In this document: piece by piece, positions 17,956 to 27,950 of the stretch
How the letters are laid out: each line of letters starts with the position of its first letter
Position numbering within the stretch: the first letter of the stretch is position 1
NCBI GenBank assembly: GCA_021773095.1
Contig: JAJFKR010000021.1
Coordinates: 53,693-117,692, forward strand
Reading direction: 5' to 3'
Length of the DNA stretch: 64,000 nt
DNA from: Woeseiaceae bacterium
GTDB taxonomy: Bacteria; Pseudomonadota; Gammaproteobacteria; Steroidobacterales; Woeseiaceae
Program-made: the position numbers and the translations under genes
The notes under the pieces: model-generated
Databases searched by the model: none
What the model saw: only the letters and a program-made list of their open reading frames with translations
What the model was told of the DNA's origin: nothing

Positions 17956-18270
17956 TTACTTTGTTTTTTGGTCGTCGAAGAGCCAGGCCTCTATAGGCTT
18001 TTTGGCATAGATCGGAAACAACCAGAATGCCACGCCAAGCCCAATAGCACCGAACGGCGGTACCGCTTGCACTATATCCACTGGCCACATGAAGGCCTGC
18101 AGTGTGTTCTGAAAGGAGTCGATGATGAAGTTCAGGATGAACTGAAATATTTGCCCATCCAGTAACAGTCCGATTTCCTTGAAATCTTCTATGAAGGAAA
18201 TCGCCTCCAGCCACAAGAATGTCACGGCGAAGCCGCAGGCATAAAGCCCGCCGCCGCGAACGTTCCACAC
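17956..18270 (-). CDS. Small membrane protein, start uncertain
   Basis: At least 104 residues with about three hydrophobic segments; family not recognised. The first usual start in frame is GTG at 18270. However the frame is open upstream to the TGA of the SYLF gene (18362), and those codons read like a natural basic, amphipathic N-terminus (DRLSREARAL then RLKAWFRTVW) without any ATG, GTG or TTG. Either a rare start codon is used or the gene has lost its start. It follows the hut/SYLF operon on the same strand. Confidence 0.6.
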   Translation of the reverse strand: MWNVRGGGLYACGFAVTFLWLEAISFIEDFKEIGLLLDGQIFQFILNFIIDSFQNTLQAFMWPVDIVQAVPPFGAIGLGVAFWLFPIYAKKPIEAWLFDDQKTK

Positions 18271-18359
18271 AGTTCGAAACCAGGCCTTAAGTCGGCCATG
18301 CGACCTGCCGGGTAACGCACGCGCCTCCCGGCTCAGTCTGTCCTGCAGCGACTGTTTTT

Positions 18360-18911
18360 TCAGGACTTATCCAGCTTGGAGAATTTTGAGCCTTCGAGCG
18401 TCAGGTTGTACATCAGCCCTTTCGAGCCGAAAATAAATCCAACGACCGGGTCGCGTACGTTGTTGCTGTCGATGGTCTTGCCACCACCCAGATCGATTAG
18501 CGCGATCGAACCGTCAACACCGACTTTCCAGCCACTGGAGTCTCGAAATCTCTGCAGCGAGTCTTTGGTCATGAAGGCAATGACGATCGACTTGGACTGG
18601 GCACCGAGCTGCAAACCGATCGAACCTGACGTTGTCCGGTAATACGCAACCGATTGGCCACCGACACGCAGAACGCCTTCGCCCGTTTCAGCGCCAACAC
18701 CAATTCCGACCTTAATGACTCTTGGGAAGACCAGGTATCCCGCCGCCTGATCGAGAAACACCTGCGCGCCATTGACATCTTCCTTGAATACCCCCAGCGC
18801 TTTGTTTGCCTCACGATTAATTTTGTCCGCAGAAGCTGCAAATACTGCGTTCGCGAACAATAGAGTAATGAGCATAATGCCCATGCGAATTAATTTTCTA
18901 TGTTGATTCAT
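18360..18911 (-). CDS. SYLF/YSC84 lipid-binding domain protein, exported
   Basis: A 183-residue protein with a Sec signal peptide (cleavage after AVFAA near residue 26) and a SYLF (YSC84) domain, seen in KALGVFKED, GYLVFPRVIKVGIGVG, SIGLQLGAQS and GKTIDSNN. SYLF domains bind phosphoinositides in eukaryotes; bacterial exported members are uncharacterised. The ATG overlaps the hutG stop by 4 nt (ATGA), so it appears to be the last coupled gene of the hut operon, although nothing links the domain to histidine catabolism. Confidence 0.87.
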   Translation of the reverse strand: MNQHRKLIRMGIMLITLLFANAVFAASADKINREANKALGVFKEDVNGAQVFLDQAAGYLVFPRVIKVGIGVGAETGEGVLRVGGQSVAYYRTTSGSIGLQLGAQSKSIVIAFMTKDSLQRFRDSSGWKVGVDGSIALIDLGGGKTIDSNNVRDPVVGFIFGSKGLMYNLTLEGSKFSKLDKS

Positions 18912-19711
18912 TGTTGATGTCCTGTCGTGTTCTGACCCGCAAGCAAAAGAATATTCAGTATTTTACGTAGAGTATCACGCAGCGCACCTGCCTTCGTCGC
19001 ATCGAACGAGAGCGTCTGTTCATTCATATAGGCGCGTTGTGCGATTTCGAGCTGCAGCGCGTGTATTCCGTTTCCCGGATCGCCGTAGTGGCGCGTGATG
19101 TAGCCGCCTTTGAAACGGCCATTAATGGCTGTGCTGTAGCGGCTTTCAACCACCTCAGCGACAACTGCCTGTTCAATCGATTGTTCACAACTCTTGCCGT
19201 CGTCGCTGCCAAGATTGAGTTCCGGCAGCTCGCCGTCAAACAGTCGCGGGACTACGCTGGGAATCGAGTGTGCATCCCATAATAATACGTACCCGTGTTT
19301 TTTCCGCAACAGGTCGAGCGTGTCACGAATATGCGCATGATAAGGACGCCAGTACGTTTCAATCCGCCGCGTTTTTTCGCTGGCTTCTATGCCTCCGAAA
19401 CTGTAAATAGCCTCGCCCGCGAACGTTTGCAGCGGACATAAGCCCGTCGCAACCTGCCCGGGATACAACACCGCGTCGTCTGCCGGGCGATTCAAATCGA
19501 CGACGTATCGAGAGTAGTTCCCTGCGAGTACATTTGCGCCGATATCAGCCGCAAACTCATACAATTCTGCAACGTGCCAATCCGTGTCCGGAATTGATCG
19601 CCCAACATCGGTCATACGGGCCCGCATCTCGTCCGGGAGATCGCGACCATCGTGCGGCACGCTGATTAGCAGCGGCAGCTCACCGGGCTGAAAACGGAAA
19701 ACGGGGTTCAT
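18908..19711 (-). CDS. hutG: N-formylglutamate deformylase
   Basis: A 267-residue N-formylglutamate amidohydrolase. It hydrolyses N-formyl-L-glutamate to glutamate and formate, the last step of the HutF-dependent histidine pathway. The N-terminal LLISVPHDGRDLP metal-site region, the YSRYVVDLNR segment and the DAHSIPS motif are present. It overlaps hutH and the SYLF gene by 4 nt each. The formate released could feed the soluble formate dehydrogenase encoded just beyond (inference). Confidence 0.92.
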   Translation of the reverse strand: MNPVFRFQPGELPLLISVPHDGRDLPDEMRARMTDVGRSIPDTDWHVAELYEFAADIGANVLAGNYSRYVVDLNRPADDAVLYPGQVATGLCPLQTFAGEAIYSFGGIEASEKTRRIETYWRPYHAHIRDTLDLLRKKHGYVLLWDAHSIPSVVPRLFDGELPELNLGSDDGKSCEQSIEQAVVAEVVESRYSTAINGRFKGGYITRHYGDPGNGIHALQLEIAQRAYMNEQTLSFDATKAGALRDTLRKILNILLLAGQNTTGHQQ

Positions 19712-21237
19712 GTAGCAAGACTGGGCAACACCGATGCTGCATGCTCGCAGTAGGCGCCGTGATCGACACTGGCCGCTACCCGGCGGATATCGGACGATAA
19801 CGACCGGTCTTCTTCGTACGCTGGCGAGATTTTGCGAAGGTCGCTGATAACCGCCTCGATCACGGGCGAACTTTTCTTCGGACGATGGAATTCAATACCC
19901 TGCGCCGCCGCCAGCAATTCGATAGCGATGATATCGGCAACATTATCGAGCATTGTATGCAAGCGCCGCGCTGCGAAGGTTGCCATGCTCACGTGGTCTT
20001 CCTGATTCGCTGAGGTCGGCAAGCTGTCAACGCTGGCTGGATGGGCATGTGACTTGTTCTCGGACGCGAGCGCCGCGGCTGTAACTTGCGCCATCATGAA
20101 GCCGCTATTCACGCCACCGTCGGCAACCAGAAAGGCCGGCAAACCACTCATGTGCGAATCAATCAGCAATGCAATACGACGTTCTGACAAAGCACCGATC
20201 TCGGCTATCGCGAGTGCAAGATAGTCGGCGGCGAGTGCAACGGGTTCGGCGTGAAAATTTCCGCCGGATAGAACCGACTTCGAATCCGTGAAGACGAGTG
20301 GATTGTCGGTGACGGCGTTCGCCTCCGTTTCCAGTACCGAACAGACGTGTCTGAGCACATCGAGACACGCTCCTACGACCTGAGGCTGGCAACGAATGGA
20401 ATATGGATCCTGAACCCGGTCACATTCCTGGTGCGATGCACGAATATCGCTGCCGTGCATGAGTCCGCGCAACACAGCAGCAACGGCAATCTGACCGCCG
20501 TGCCCACGTACGTTCTGGATGCGTTTATCGAACGGCGTGTCGCTCCCCTTGATCGCATCGGAAGACATCGCACCCGCCATCATTACCGCGGCCAGTAAGT
20601 TCTCAGTCCTGAACGCCGCGGCCAGTGCCAGCGCCGTCGAGACCTGGGTCCCGTTGAGTAGTGCCAACCCTTCCTTCGGTGCCAGTTTGACTGGCCTGAT
20701 TCCGGCGTTTTCCAGCGCGACGGACGCCGGCAGCAGGCTGCCATTGACGCGCACTTCACCCTCACCAATCAGCGCCCCACTCATGTGGGCGAGCGGCGCC
20801 AGATCTCCGGATGCGCCAACAGACCCCCGTGACGGGATACGCGGAAAAATATTGTGATTGATCATGTCGCACAACGTTTCCACGAGTTCTAGCCGTACGC
20901 CCGAATATCCCTCGGCCAGCGCGATGACTTTCATGAGCATTATCAGTCGCACGATGTCATCGTCCAGATCCTCGCCGACGCCAACCGCGTGCGAGCGCAC
21001 CAGATTTGCCTGCAAGTGTGCCAGTTCGTCATCACTGATGCGCACCGACGCCAGCTGTCCGAAACCGGTGTTCACGCCGTAGACCTGCTCGCCACCGGCA
21101 ACGACTTCGACAATCAATTCGTTTGACTCGGCGATGCGGCGTTTCGCGCTCTCACCCAACGAGACCGTTAGCTGTTGCTGCCATGCCGAACGGAGTACGT
21201 CGAGCGTAATAAGCTGGTTATCGATCGTCAGATTCAT
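19708..21237 (-). CDS. hutH: Histidine ammonia-lyase
   Basis: A 509-residue histidase, the first enzyme of histidine catabolism (histidine to trans-urocanate and ammonia). The Ala-Ser-Gly triad that forms the MIO prosthetic group is in [14 protein letters not shown]. Later conserved segments [12 protein letters not shown] and [11 protein letters not shown] are intact. The start at 21237 (ATG overlapping the hutU TGA as ATGA) gives the MNLTIDNQ N-terminus; the frame is open further upstream inside hutU but those residues are not family-like. Confidence 0.96.
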   Translation of the reverse strand: MNLTIDNQLITLDVLRSAWQQQLTVSLGESAKRRIAESNELIVEVVAGGEQVYGVNTGFGQLASVRISDDELAHLQANLVRSHAVGVGEDLDDDIVRLIMLMKVIALAEGYSGVRLELVETLCDMINHNIFPRIPSRGSVGASGDLAPLAHMSGALIGEGEVRVNGSLLPASVALENAGIRPVKLAPKEGLALLNGTQVSTALALAAAFRTENLLAAVMMAGAMSSDAIKGSDTPFDKRIQNVRGHGGQIAVAAVLRGLMHGSDIRASHQECDRVQDPYSIRCQPQVVGACLDVLRHVCSVLETEANAVTDNPLVFTDSKSVLSGGNFHAEPVALAADYLALAIAEIGALSERRIALLIDSHMSGLPAFLVADGGVNSGFMMAQVTAAALASENKSHAHPASVDSLPTSANQEDHVSMATFAARRLHTMLDNVADIIAIELLAAAQGIEFHRPKKSSPVIEAVISDLRKISPAYEEDRSLSSDIRRVAASVDHGAYCEHAASVLPSLAT

Positions 21238-22895
21238 TCTGTGTCTCCGCCAACCATCGGCAGCTTGAGTCCAAATTCGCGAGCGCAATCAATCGCAAGC
21301 TCGTAGCCCGCATCGGCGTGCCGCATGACACCGCTCGCCGGATCATTCCAAAGAACCCGCGCAATGCGCTTGTCCGCCTCGGCCGTACCGTCGCAGACAA
21401 TGACCAGCCCGGCATGTTGTGAATATCCCATGCCAACGCCACCACCATGATGCAAAGACACCCAGGTCGCACCGCCTGCAGTACTTAGCAACGCGTTTAG
21501 CATCGCCCAGTCAGACACGGCATCACTGCCATCTTTCATACTTTCGGTTTCGCGGTTCGGGCTTGCAACCGAGCCGCTGTCGAGATGATCCCGGCCGATA
21601 ACTACGGGCGCTTTCAGTTCACCGTTACGCACCATTTCGTTGAACGCGAGTCCAAGGCGATCACGCTGCCCGAGACCCACCCAGCAGATTCGTGCCGGCA
21701 ACCCCTGAAACTGAATACGCTCACGAGCCGAATCCAGCCAGTTGTGCAGATGTTCGTCATCGGGAATCAGTTCCTTAACCTTTGCGTCGGTTTTGTAGAT
21801 GTCTTCCGGATCGCCGGACAACGCCGCCCAGCGGAATGGACCGATCCCCCGACAAAAAAGCGGCCGCACATAGGCCGGAACAAAACCCGGGAAATCGAAG
21901 GCGTTGGTCACACCGTCGTCGAGCGCCACCTGGCGAATATTATTGCCGTAGTCGAACGTCGGTATACCTTGCTTCTGAAAATCCAGCATCGCCCTGACAT
22001 GTATCGACATGGATGGGGTCGATGCGGCAACAACCGCGTCCGGATCGCTCTCTCGCTGTTCGTACCATTGTTCAACGGTCCATCCGATGGGCAGGTAGCC
22101 ATTCGCAGGATCGTGCGCCGAGGTTTGGTCGGTAACGGCGTCTGGCCGGATGCCCAGCTTCACCATCTCCGGCAGGATCTCACCCGCATTTCCCAGCAGG
22201 CCGACCGAGACAGCTTGCTTGTCGCGAACGGCCTGCTCAATGATTTGCATGGCATCCGACAACGATTCGGCTCGCCTGTCCAGGTAGCCGGTTTTGAGCC
22301 GCATGTCGATGCGGTCTGATTGACACTCGATCACCAGCATCGACGCGCCGGCCATGGTGGCGGCTAAGGGCTGCGCACCGCCCATGCCGCCCAGACCGGA
22401 CGTTAGAATCCAGCGGCCTGCGAGATCACCGCCATAATGCTGTCGGCCCATCTCCACAAAGGTTTCGTAGGTGCCCTGTACGATGCCCTGGCTACCAATG
22501 TAAACCCACGACCCGGCGGTCATCTGACCAAACATCATCAGGCCTTTCTTATCGAGTTCCCGGAAGTGTTCCCAGTTCGACCAGGCCGGTACCAGATTCG
22601 AATTCGCAATGAGTACCCGAGGCGCATCGGCGTGGGTACGAAACACACCGACCGGCTTGCCGGACTGCACGATAAGTGTCTCGTCGGACTCAAGGTCTCT
22701 GAGGGCCGTGACGATCGCGTCGAAACATTCCCAATTCCGGGCTGCTTTGCCGATGCCGCCATAAACGACCAGGTCCTCGGGACGCTCGGCGACCTCCGGA
22801 TCCAGATTGTTCATCAGCATTCTTAAGGGAGCCTCAGTAAGCCAGCTCTTTGCCGAAAGCTTCGAGCCGGTCGGAGCTTTGATGATTCTTTTCAT
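21234..22895 (-). CDS. hutU: Urocanate hydratase
   Basis: A 553-residue urocanase, which uses tightly bound NAD+ to convert urocanate to 4-imidazolone-5-propionate. The conserved [14 protein letters not shown] segment, the [15 protein letters not shown] nucleotide-binding region and the [15 protein letters not shown] motif are present, and the length matches the family. It overlaps hutC and hutH by 4 nt each. Confidence 0.96.
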   Translation of the reverse strand: MKRIIKAPTGSKLSAKSWLTEAPLRMLMNNLDPEVAERPEDLVVYGGIGKAARNWECFDAIVTALRDLESDETLIVQSGKPVGVFRTHADAPRVLIANSNLVPAWSNWEHFRELDKKGLMMFGQMTAGSWVYIGSQGIVQGTYETFVEMGRQHYGGDLAGRWILTSGLGGMGGAQPLAATMAGASMLVIECQSDRIDMRLKTGYLDRRAESLSDAMQIIEQAVRDKQAVSVGLLGNAGEILPEMVKLGIRPDAVTDQTSAHDPANGYLPIGWTVEQWYEQRESDPDAVVAASTPSMSIHVRAMLDFQKQGIPTFDYGNNIRQVALDDGVTNAFDFPGFVPAYVRPLFCRGIGPFRWAALSGDPEDIYKTDAKVKELIPDDEHLHNWLDSARERIQFQGLPARICWVGLGQRDRLGLAFNEMVRNGELKAPVVIGRDHLDSGSVASPNRETESMKDGSDAVSDWAMLNALLSTAGGATWVSLHHGGGVGMGYSQHAGLVIVCDGTAEADKRIARVLWNDPASGVMRHADAGYELAIDCAREFGLKLPMVGGDTE

Positions 22896-23656
22896 TGGCG
22901 CAGGTTCTCCAATTGAACGACATCGCCGGATGCCGTTCGTGATGTACCGGGCGGTGTGTAATGCCCTGTCAGTTCGTAGCGACTGCCCGGGTGATGCAGT
23001 CGCGCGAAAGTAACCGGCCGTCCTTCGGACCAGGTACGGCGGATAACGACCAGTGACGGTTCATCATCGGGCATGTCGAGGTGTTGCCGTATCGCCGCAT
23101 TTGGCATGCTGGCCCGCACTGCCTGTTCGGCTTCCTGCAGGGGCGCTACGCCCGTCAGGTATGCGCTGGGCGTTTGCACTTCGAAATCCTGTTCGAGACA
23201 GCCCGGTGCGAAGCTTGCCAGTACGTATCGGTCTTCAACCTGAATGGGCGTGGCGTTCTCGCAATGTATGAGCAGCAGATGAAATACATCCGTGCCCTGC
23301 GCTACGTTCAACGCTATGCCGATCTCTCCTCGAGCGTGCTGCAACGACCGGTGCAGCACCCGACAGGTATGGGTGTGACCGCGGCACGTAATCTCATCAG
23401 CGATGTTTTGCACTTCCAGAAGATCAGAGCGCGAACGGTAGTCTGAAACGAAAGTACCTCTTCCGGCGATGCGCTCAACATAGCCCTCGTCGTTCAGTTC
23501 ACGCAGTGCACGATTCGCGGTCATCCGGGACACGCTTTTAGACTCGACCAGCTCGTTCTCGGACGGGACTCGATCGGACGGCTGCAGTTTACCCGTCGCA
23601 ATTTGTTCGATGATGAAGTCTTTGAGCTGTTGATAGCGTGGCTTGGAACCATTCAT
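22892..23656 (-). CDS. hutC: GntR-family histidine utilisation repressor
   Basis: A 254-residue GntR/HutC-subfamily regulator. The N-terminal winged helix-turn-helix (about residues 7-72) includes [20 protein letters not shown] and ends GRGTFVSD; the C-terminal UTRA domain (about 90-235) senses the effector, urocanate in known HutC proteins. It is embedded between hutF and hutU with 4-nt overlaps, so it would be autoregulated through the operator at 25028-25037. Confidence 0.93.
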   Translation of the reverse strand: MNGSKPRYQQLKDFIIEQIATGKLQPSDRVPSENELVESKSVSRMTANRALRELNDEGYVERIAGRGTFVSDYRSRSDLLEVQNIADEITCRGHTHTCRVLHRSLQHARGEIGIALNVAQGTDVFHLLLIHCENATPIQVEDRYVLASFAPGCLEQDFEVQTPSAYLTGVAPLQEAEQAVRASMPNAAIRQHLDMPDDEPSLVVIRRTWSEGRPVTFARLHHPGSRYELTGHYTPPGTSRTASGDVVQLENLRQ

Positions 23657-25011
23657 TTTACTGTACCCAGCTTTTCTATCGCCGCAGAGTAAGCTTCGCG
23701 CGCCGAATCGCGCTGCACATGCAGCGCATCAATGACGCACCACTGGCCGTTGACCATGACGCGCTCAACCGGCAACGGGTATCCGGAAAAAACCAGGGCA
23801 TCGAGGCGGGAGTCATCGCCATGGCCGGCCAGCATCGGGTCATCACCGCAAAGAACGACAAAATCCGCAGCTGCGCCAGCTTCGATTCCAGCGCTCGCCT
23901 GTCCGCTGGCCGCCGCGCCGCCTTCCAGCGCTCGCAGGAATAATTCGCTGCCAACGTGGCTGTCGCGCAGCGACACAACATTGCGTGAATTCGTTGCAAG
24001 GCGCTGCCCGTATTCGAGCCATCGCAATTCTTCGAACGGGTTAATCGACACATGACTGTCCGAGCCGATCGCGATTCGGCCACCGTGCTCGAGGAAATCG
24101 TGCAATGGGAACAATCCATCGCCCAGGTTCGCCTCTGTACTCGGGCAAAGGGCCGCCACAGCACCGGACGCGGCCAGGGACTCGACTTCCTCCGCGTCCA
24201 TGTGTGTCGCATGTACAAGACACCAGTTACCGGACACATCGAAGTTCTCCAGCAGCCAGCGAACCGGGCGCCGACCATAGGATGCCAGACACTGGTCCAC
24301 TTCCCGCCGTTGTTCGGCAACGTGTAAATGCATGGGCACGAATGCGTCATTGGCGGTTTTCGCGATCACCTGCAAAGACTCCTGACTGACCGCCCTCAGG
24401 CTGTGCGCGCCGATACCGACACTGACGGCGGCGCTGCTGGTGGCCGCGGCACGCTCGTAGTGCGCCATGAAGTCATCAATCGAGAGTGCAAAACTTTGCT
24501 GGTGGGGAAGCGGCTCGGGATCATCGAAGCCGGCACGCTCGTAATGCACAGGAATATACGTCAGCCGAATTCCGCTGTCGGCCGCCGCGGTGGAGATCGC
24601 GGCGAACATCGTGTCGGTGGCATCGAGATCCATTGGATCGCGATGTAAATAATGAAACTCGGCCACTGATGTGTATCCGCTGGACAGCATCTCGCAGTAA
24701 ACCTGACGGGCTATGGCCGTCAGCGTGTCTGCATCAACGAGACCGGCCAACTCATACATTCGCTCTCGCCAGGTCCAGAAATTGTCGCGTCCCGCCGGCG
24801 AACGCTGTTCGGTATGTCCCGCCAGCGCACGCTGAAAAGCGTGGCTGTGCGCATTACAAAGCCCCGGAATAATGTAAGCGACCGCGGTATCGCCCGGTGC
24901 CTCTGCGGAATCGGTTTCAATACTCGAAATCAGCCCATCAGAAACCTCAAGCCGGACATTGGCGGCCCAGCCGGCAGGTAGTAGTGCTTTTTTGGCAAAT
25001 AGCGTAGTCAT
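23653..25011 (-). CDS. hutF: Formimidoylglutamate deiminase
   Basis: A 452-residue amidohydrolase-superfamily enzyme. HutF deaminates N-formimino-L-glutamate to N-formyl-L-glutamate, which HutG then hydrolyses. The zinc-binding HSHAFQRALAGH motif and the later histidine motifs HLHVAEQ and IGSDSHVS are intact. It is the first gene of the minus-strand hut operon, starting 17 nt from the palindromic operator. Its presence, with HutG, defines the five-step pathway. Confidence 0.95.
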   Translation of the reverse strand: MTTLFAKKALLPAGWAANVRLEVSDGLISSIETDSAEAPGDTAVAYIIPGLCNAHSHAFQRALAGHTEQRSPAGRDNFWTWRERMYELAGLVDADTLTAIARQVYCEMLSSGYTSVAEFHYLHRDPMDLDATDTMFAAISTAAADSGIRLTYIPVHYERAGFDDPEPLPHQQSFALSIDDFMAHYERAAATSSAAVSVGIGAHSLRAVSQESLQVIAKTANDAFVPMHLHVAEQRREVDQCLASYGRRPVRWLLENFDVSGNWCLVHATHMDAEEVESLAASGAVAALCPSTEANLGDGLFPLHDFLEHGGRIAIGSDSHVSINPFEELRWLEYGQRLATNSRNVVSLRDSHVGSELFLRALEGGAAASGQASAGIEAGAAADFVVLCGDDPMLAGHGDDSRLDALVFSGYPLPVERVMVNGQWCVIDALHVQRDSAREAYSAAIEKLGTVK

Positions 25012-25027
25012 GCCACCCCCATGTGGT

Positions 25028-25037
25028 TGTATATACA
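25028..25037. promoter_or_regulatory. HutC-type operator between hutF and hutI
   Basis: TGTATATACA is a perfect 10-nt palindrome in the 83-nt gap between divergent hutF (ATG at 25011) and hutI (ATG at 25095). Known HutC sites have a TGTATATACA-like core, and hutC lies in the adjacent operon. One site could repress both directions. Confidence 0.65.
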
Positions 25038-25094
25038 GGTTAGATCATGCTAATTTTAGTTGCAACTACCGGGCGTCTAAAGCGGAAATATCGA

Positions 25095-26318
25095 ATGTCT
25101 GACTGGGACTTGTTACTGACAGAAGCTCGCATTGCGACGATGCGAGACAGCGCGCCGGATTATGGCGTTGTCGAAGAGCCCGCTGCGATGGCGATCAGCG
25201 ACGGGCACATAGCCTGGATCGGCAAGCAGTCGGACCTGCCAAAGAATCGCGCCAACGATAAGCGTTCCATGGCAGGACGCTGGCTGACACCGGCCCTCAT
25301 TGACTGTCATACGCACCTCGTCTTCGGTGGTGACCGCGCCCGGGAATTTGAGCAAAGACTACAGGGTGTCAGCTACGAAGACATAGCGCGATCCGGTGGC
25401 GGCATTCTTTCGACCGTACAGGCAACCCGGGAGGCATCGGCCGACGAACTGTTCGAAGCGGCTTTGCCGCGCGTCAATGCGCTGGCTGGCGAAGGTGTCG
25501 CTACGGTCGAGATAAAATCCGGCTACGGCCTCGATTGTGAAACGGAAATTCGTATCCTCGAAGTCGCACGCCGGCTCGGCGAGGCGACACCGGTCGACGT
25601 CCGAACGACGCTGCTTGCAGCGCACACAGTAGCGCCGGAATACGAGGGCAATGCCGATGGCTACATCGATCTTATCTGCGACGAGCTTTTGCCGCGGGTT
25701 GCCGAACAAGGGCTCGCCGATGCCGTTGATGCCTATTGTGAGTCGATCGCATTTAGCGGACCACAGGTTGCAAGGCTGTTTGACAAAGCAAGCAGACTCG
25801 GCCTGCCAGTAAAATTGCATGCTGATCAACTCTCCGACTGCGGCGGTGCCGAACTCGCCGCAAACTTCAAAGCACTGTCCGCAGACCACCTCGAATATAC
25901 GTCCGCCAAAGGGGTCAGAGCCCTTTCGGAAGCGGAGTGCGTTGCGGTATTGCTGCCGGGCGCGTTTCTGACCCTGGGCGAAACACAACTGCCGCCCGTC
26001 GATGAACTGCGCACGAACGGCGTGCCCATCGCAATAGCAACAGACTGCAATCCGGGAACCTCGCCCATCTGCTCTTTACGCACCGCGATGATGCTGGCGT
26101 GCCGGCTGTTTCGCTTAACGCCGGAAGAATGTCTGGCGGGCGCGACCCGAAACGCCGCTCTTGCGCTCGGTCTGCAGGATGACCGCGGCACACTGGAGGT
26201 AGGCAAGCGGGCCGATATTGCGGTATGGGATATCAGCCACCCGCGTGAGCTGGCGTACTGGACCGGCACACCGCAACTGGCGGAGGCGATCACGGGCGGG
26301 CACATTACGCAACCTTAG
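25095..26318 (+). CDS. hutI: Imidazolonepropionase
   Basis: A 407-residue amidohydrolase that opens 4-imidazolone-5-propionate to N-formimino-L-glutamate, the third step of histidine catabolism. The metal site [16 protein letters not shown], the SGGGILSTV loop and the [10 protein letters not shown] and [10 protein letters not shown] motifs are intact. I use the ATG at 25095 (MSDWDLL), which matches the family N-terminus; an upstream in-frame start at 25047 would lie almost at the operator. It is transcribed opposite to the other hut genes. Confidence 0.95.
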   Translation: MSDWDLLLTEARIATMRDSAPDYGVVEEPAAMAISDGHIAWIGKQSDLPKNRANDKRSMAGRWLTPALIDCHTHLVFGGDRAREFEQRLQGVSYEDIARSGGGILSTVQATREASADELFEAALPRVNALAGEGVATVEIKSGYGLDCETEIRILEVARRLGEATPVDVRTTLLAAHTVAPEYEGNADGYIDLICDELLPRVAEQGLADAVDAYCESIAFSGPQVARLFDKASRLGLPVKLHADQLSDCGGAELAANFKALSADHLEYTSAKGVRALSEAECVAVLLPGAFLTLGETQLPPVDELRTNGVPIAIATDCNPGTSPICSLRTAMMLACRLFRLTPEECLAGATRNAALALGLQDDRGTLEVGKRADIAVWDISHPRELAYWTGTPQLAEAITGGHITQP

Positions 26319-26333
26319 AAAAACAGTCTCCGC

Positions 26334-26353
26334 GGCCGTAGGATTTTACGGCC
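26334..26353. terminator. Possible terminator hairpin after hutI
   Basis: GGCCGTA and TACGGCC form a perfect 7-bp stem with a 6-nt loop, 15 nt after the hutI stop. There is no T-run on the plus strand after the stem, so this is at best a weak or Rho-assisted terminator. Confidence 0.35.
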
Positions 26354-26837
26354 ACCACCGAGGCCGACTGGTTCGCTCTCCAGGTACCTACCAGTCGAAG
26401 GTTCTTAGGTTCTGCAGTAGTTGTAGTTGCAATGAACTCGGCCGTACGACGATCGGCGACTACGTTTTCGAGTACACGGCAACCAGTAGCACGTCATCAC
26501 GATCGACGAGATTACAAATCATACGATAGCCGCCACGTTTTCCGCGCCCGGCATCGGTGTTGCGCACTCGCACCTTATAAACCGCATAACCGATGCCCTG
26601 GACTTGGTCGCCCGGCGTTTCGCGCACATGGCCACATTCCAACGCTTTTTTTCATTTTTTGCCGCCAACTACTTGCCGCCGACATTGATTTGCGGCGAAA
26701 TCTGACCGAGTGAATGCACGGAAAAAAGACCCGGCAGGGCTGTCAAAAACGCAACCAATATCACTATTTGGTAGCGACGTGCTGGGTCAATTGTCGATAC
26801 AAACGACTGCCGAAATCGGACAAAATTTCAGTGCAAT
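26354..26837. other. Intergenic region with decayed sequence
   Basis: Apart from the RelE-like remnant, this stretch after hutI holds only an 8-nt inverted repeat, CGACTGGT at 26365-26372 answered by ACCAGTCG at 26390-26397. A short minus-strand open stretch near 26660-26770 encodes a hydrophobic peptide that I do not regard as a supported gene. No RNA gene recognised. Confidence 0.5.
26460..26642 (-). pseudogene. Broken RelE/HigB2-type toxin remnant
   Basis: About 60 codons encode the C-terminal core of a RelE-superfamily toxin: YKVRVRNTDAGRGKRGGYRM, then a strand ending LLVAVYSKT. Intact members continue for some 20 residues after YSK; here a TAG follows at once, while a plausible continuation (ADRRTAEFIA) lies in another frame. 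At the 5' end the frame closes at a TGA just before a run of seven A, and no normal N-terminus or antitoxin gene is visible. Frame changes at both ends suggest a decayed toxin gene. Confidence 0.55.
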
Positions 26838-27056
26838 TCAACCGTACAGGCCCACATATTCCGATTTCCTGTTGTGAAAAGTATTTCGCCCGGTAAACGC
26901 GTAATTGATGAAGTACAGACCAGCTACGCTTATCGCGACCGCACCGAACACCCTGGCGGTCCCCTCTATTCCGTGCCGATACAGGATGAACACGCCAAAC
27001 ACGATCCATGCGATGCCCATGAGAAATCCCAGAAATCGCATGAACGGAACTTTCAT
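26838..27056 (-). CDS. Small two-helix membrane protein of unknown function
   Basis: A 72-residue product with two predicted transmembrane helices (FLGFLMGIAWIVFGVFIL and FGAVAISVAGLYFINYAF) joined by a short loop containing RHGIEG, and a charged C-terminus. The ATG at 27056 has AGGTG about 9 nt upstream. I do not recognise the family. The hydrophobic pattern is convincing for a small membrane protein, but the gene lies alone in a sparse region. Confidence 0.5.
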   Translation of the reverse strand: MKVPFMRFLGFLMGIAWIVFGVFILYRHGIEGTARVFGAVAISVAGLYFINYAFTGRNTFHNRKSEYVGLYG

Positions 27057-27257
27057 TTGAATGCACACCTAAACGACACCGGATTCTGTAGCGCATACTT
27101 GTTAAGAATGCCCCCCTTCCCCGATAGGACCTGAGCGGTCCCGAAAGTGGTCAATATTCGGCAACTACCGACCGTCTGGCAGAATGGACCACGCGTCAAA
27201 GAGCATAATCAGCCAGGCAGCTTAAGAATGGGCACGCTCAACGCCGTATCTAAATCG

Positions 27258-27950
27258 TTAATCCCAAAACCAGCCACAAGTCTTGTAATTTACTTGGCCT
27301 TCTGGCGTAACTATGTTGCCGCATACATAGCGCGGAACGATGCCTCCGTATGACTCCTCCTCATCATAATACTGTTCTTCGTAGTCATCATAGGTGTCAT
27401 TATCGCCGCCACCGGTCTCTTGATTTAATTCGGGGTCTTGAAACTCACCGGTGTTGAACTTGCACTTCTGGTCAGGTGTACCGCCTGTCGCCGGTATCGG
27501 TAGCTGACGTTGTGTGTCCATATTTGCGGCCTCGACCACATAGATTGACGAGTAGTTACCGCTATAGAATTCGACGCGAACAGCAAAATCCTTGGTACCA
27601 AGCGATATAGAGGTGCCAATTGGACCAGCCGTTAAGCCAAAAGCATAGCCGCCTTTCTTGATCTGGGCCGTAAAGCATTGACCAATCTCGTTGCACATCG
27701 GCGTTGAGAACCACGTGTCTCTTACAAGAAGGTCCCGAATCGCAATACCGGAAGAGTCCTGAAAGTAGAAATTAACTGCAGCATTTCGCCAGTCTTCCTG
27801 GTATCGAGCTTTCAAACTTGTCCTGTCTACGCTCACGGGCGCACCGGTCGAACGTGTTGTTCCGCGATAATCTGTCGCGCAATCAGGCACGTTCTGTGCG
27901 GCTACAAAAGAGGGGATAATGAGTGTAATCATTAGAATAATTGTCTTCAT
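27258..27950 (-). CDS. Secreted acidic protein of unknown function
   Basis: A 230-residue product with a clear Sec signal peptide (IILMITLIIPSFVAAQ). The mature part has several cysteines and a strongly acidic, Tyr- and Gly-rich segment near the C-terminus (about residues 183-205), followed by a short Cys-containing tail ending CGWFWD. I do not recognise a family. The ATG at 27950 overlaps the stop of the upstream gene by 1 nt (TAATG), giving a two-gene unit. Codon use is AT-richer than in the flanking hut genes. Confidence 0.65.
   Translation of the reverse strand: MKTIILMITLIIPSFVAAQNVPDCATDYRGTTRSTGAPVSVDRTSLKARYQEDWRNAAVNFYFQDSSGIAIRDLLVRDTWFSTPMCNEIGQCFTAQIKKGGYAFGLTAGPIGTSISLGTKDFAVRVEFYSGNYSSIYVVEAANMDTQRQLPIPATGGTPDQKCKFNTGEFQDPELNQETGGGDNDTYDDYEEQYYDEEESYGGIVPRYVCGNIVTPEGQVNYKTCGWFWD

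Noticed and set aside
21585..22319. Plus-strand open frame of 244 codons
   Set aside because: Antisense to the conserved hutU; no recognisable domain.
26660..26770. Short minus-strand frame with a signal-peptide-like hydrophobic stretch
   Set aside because: Only about 35 codons, no clear start or ribosome site, and located in decayed sequence.
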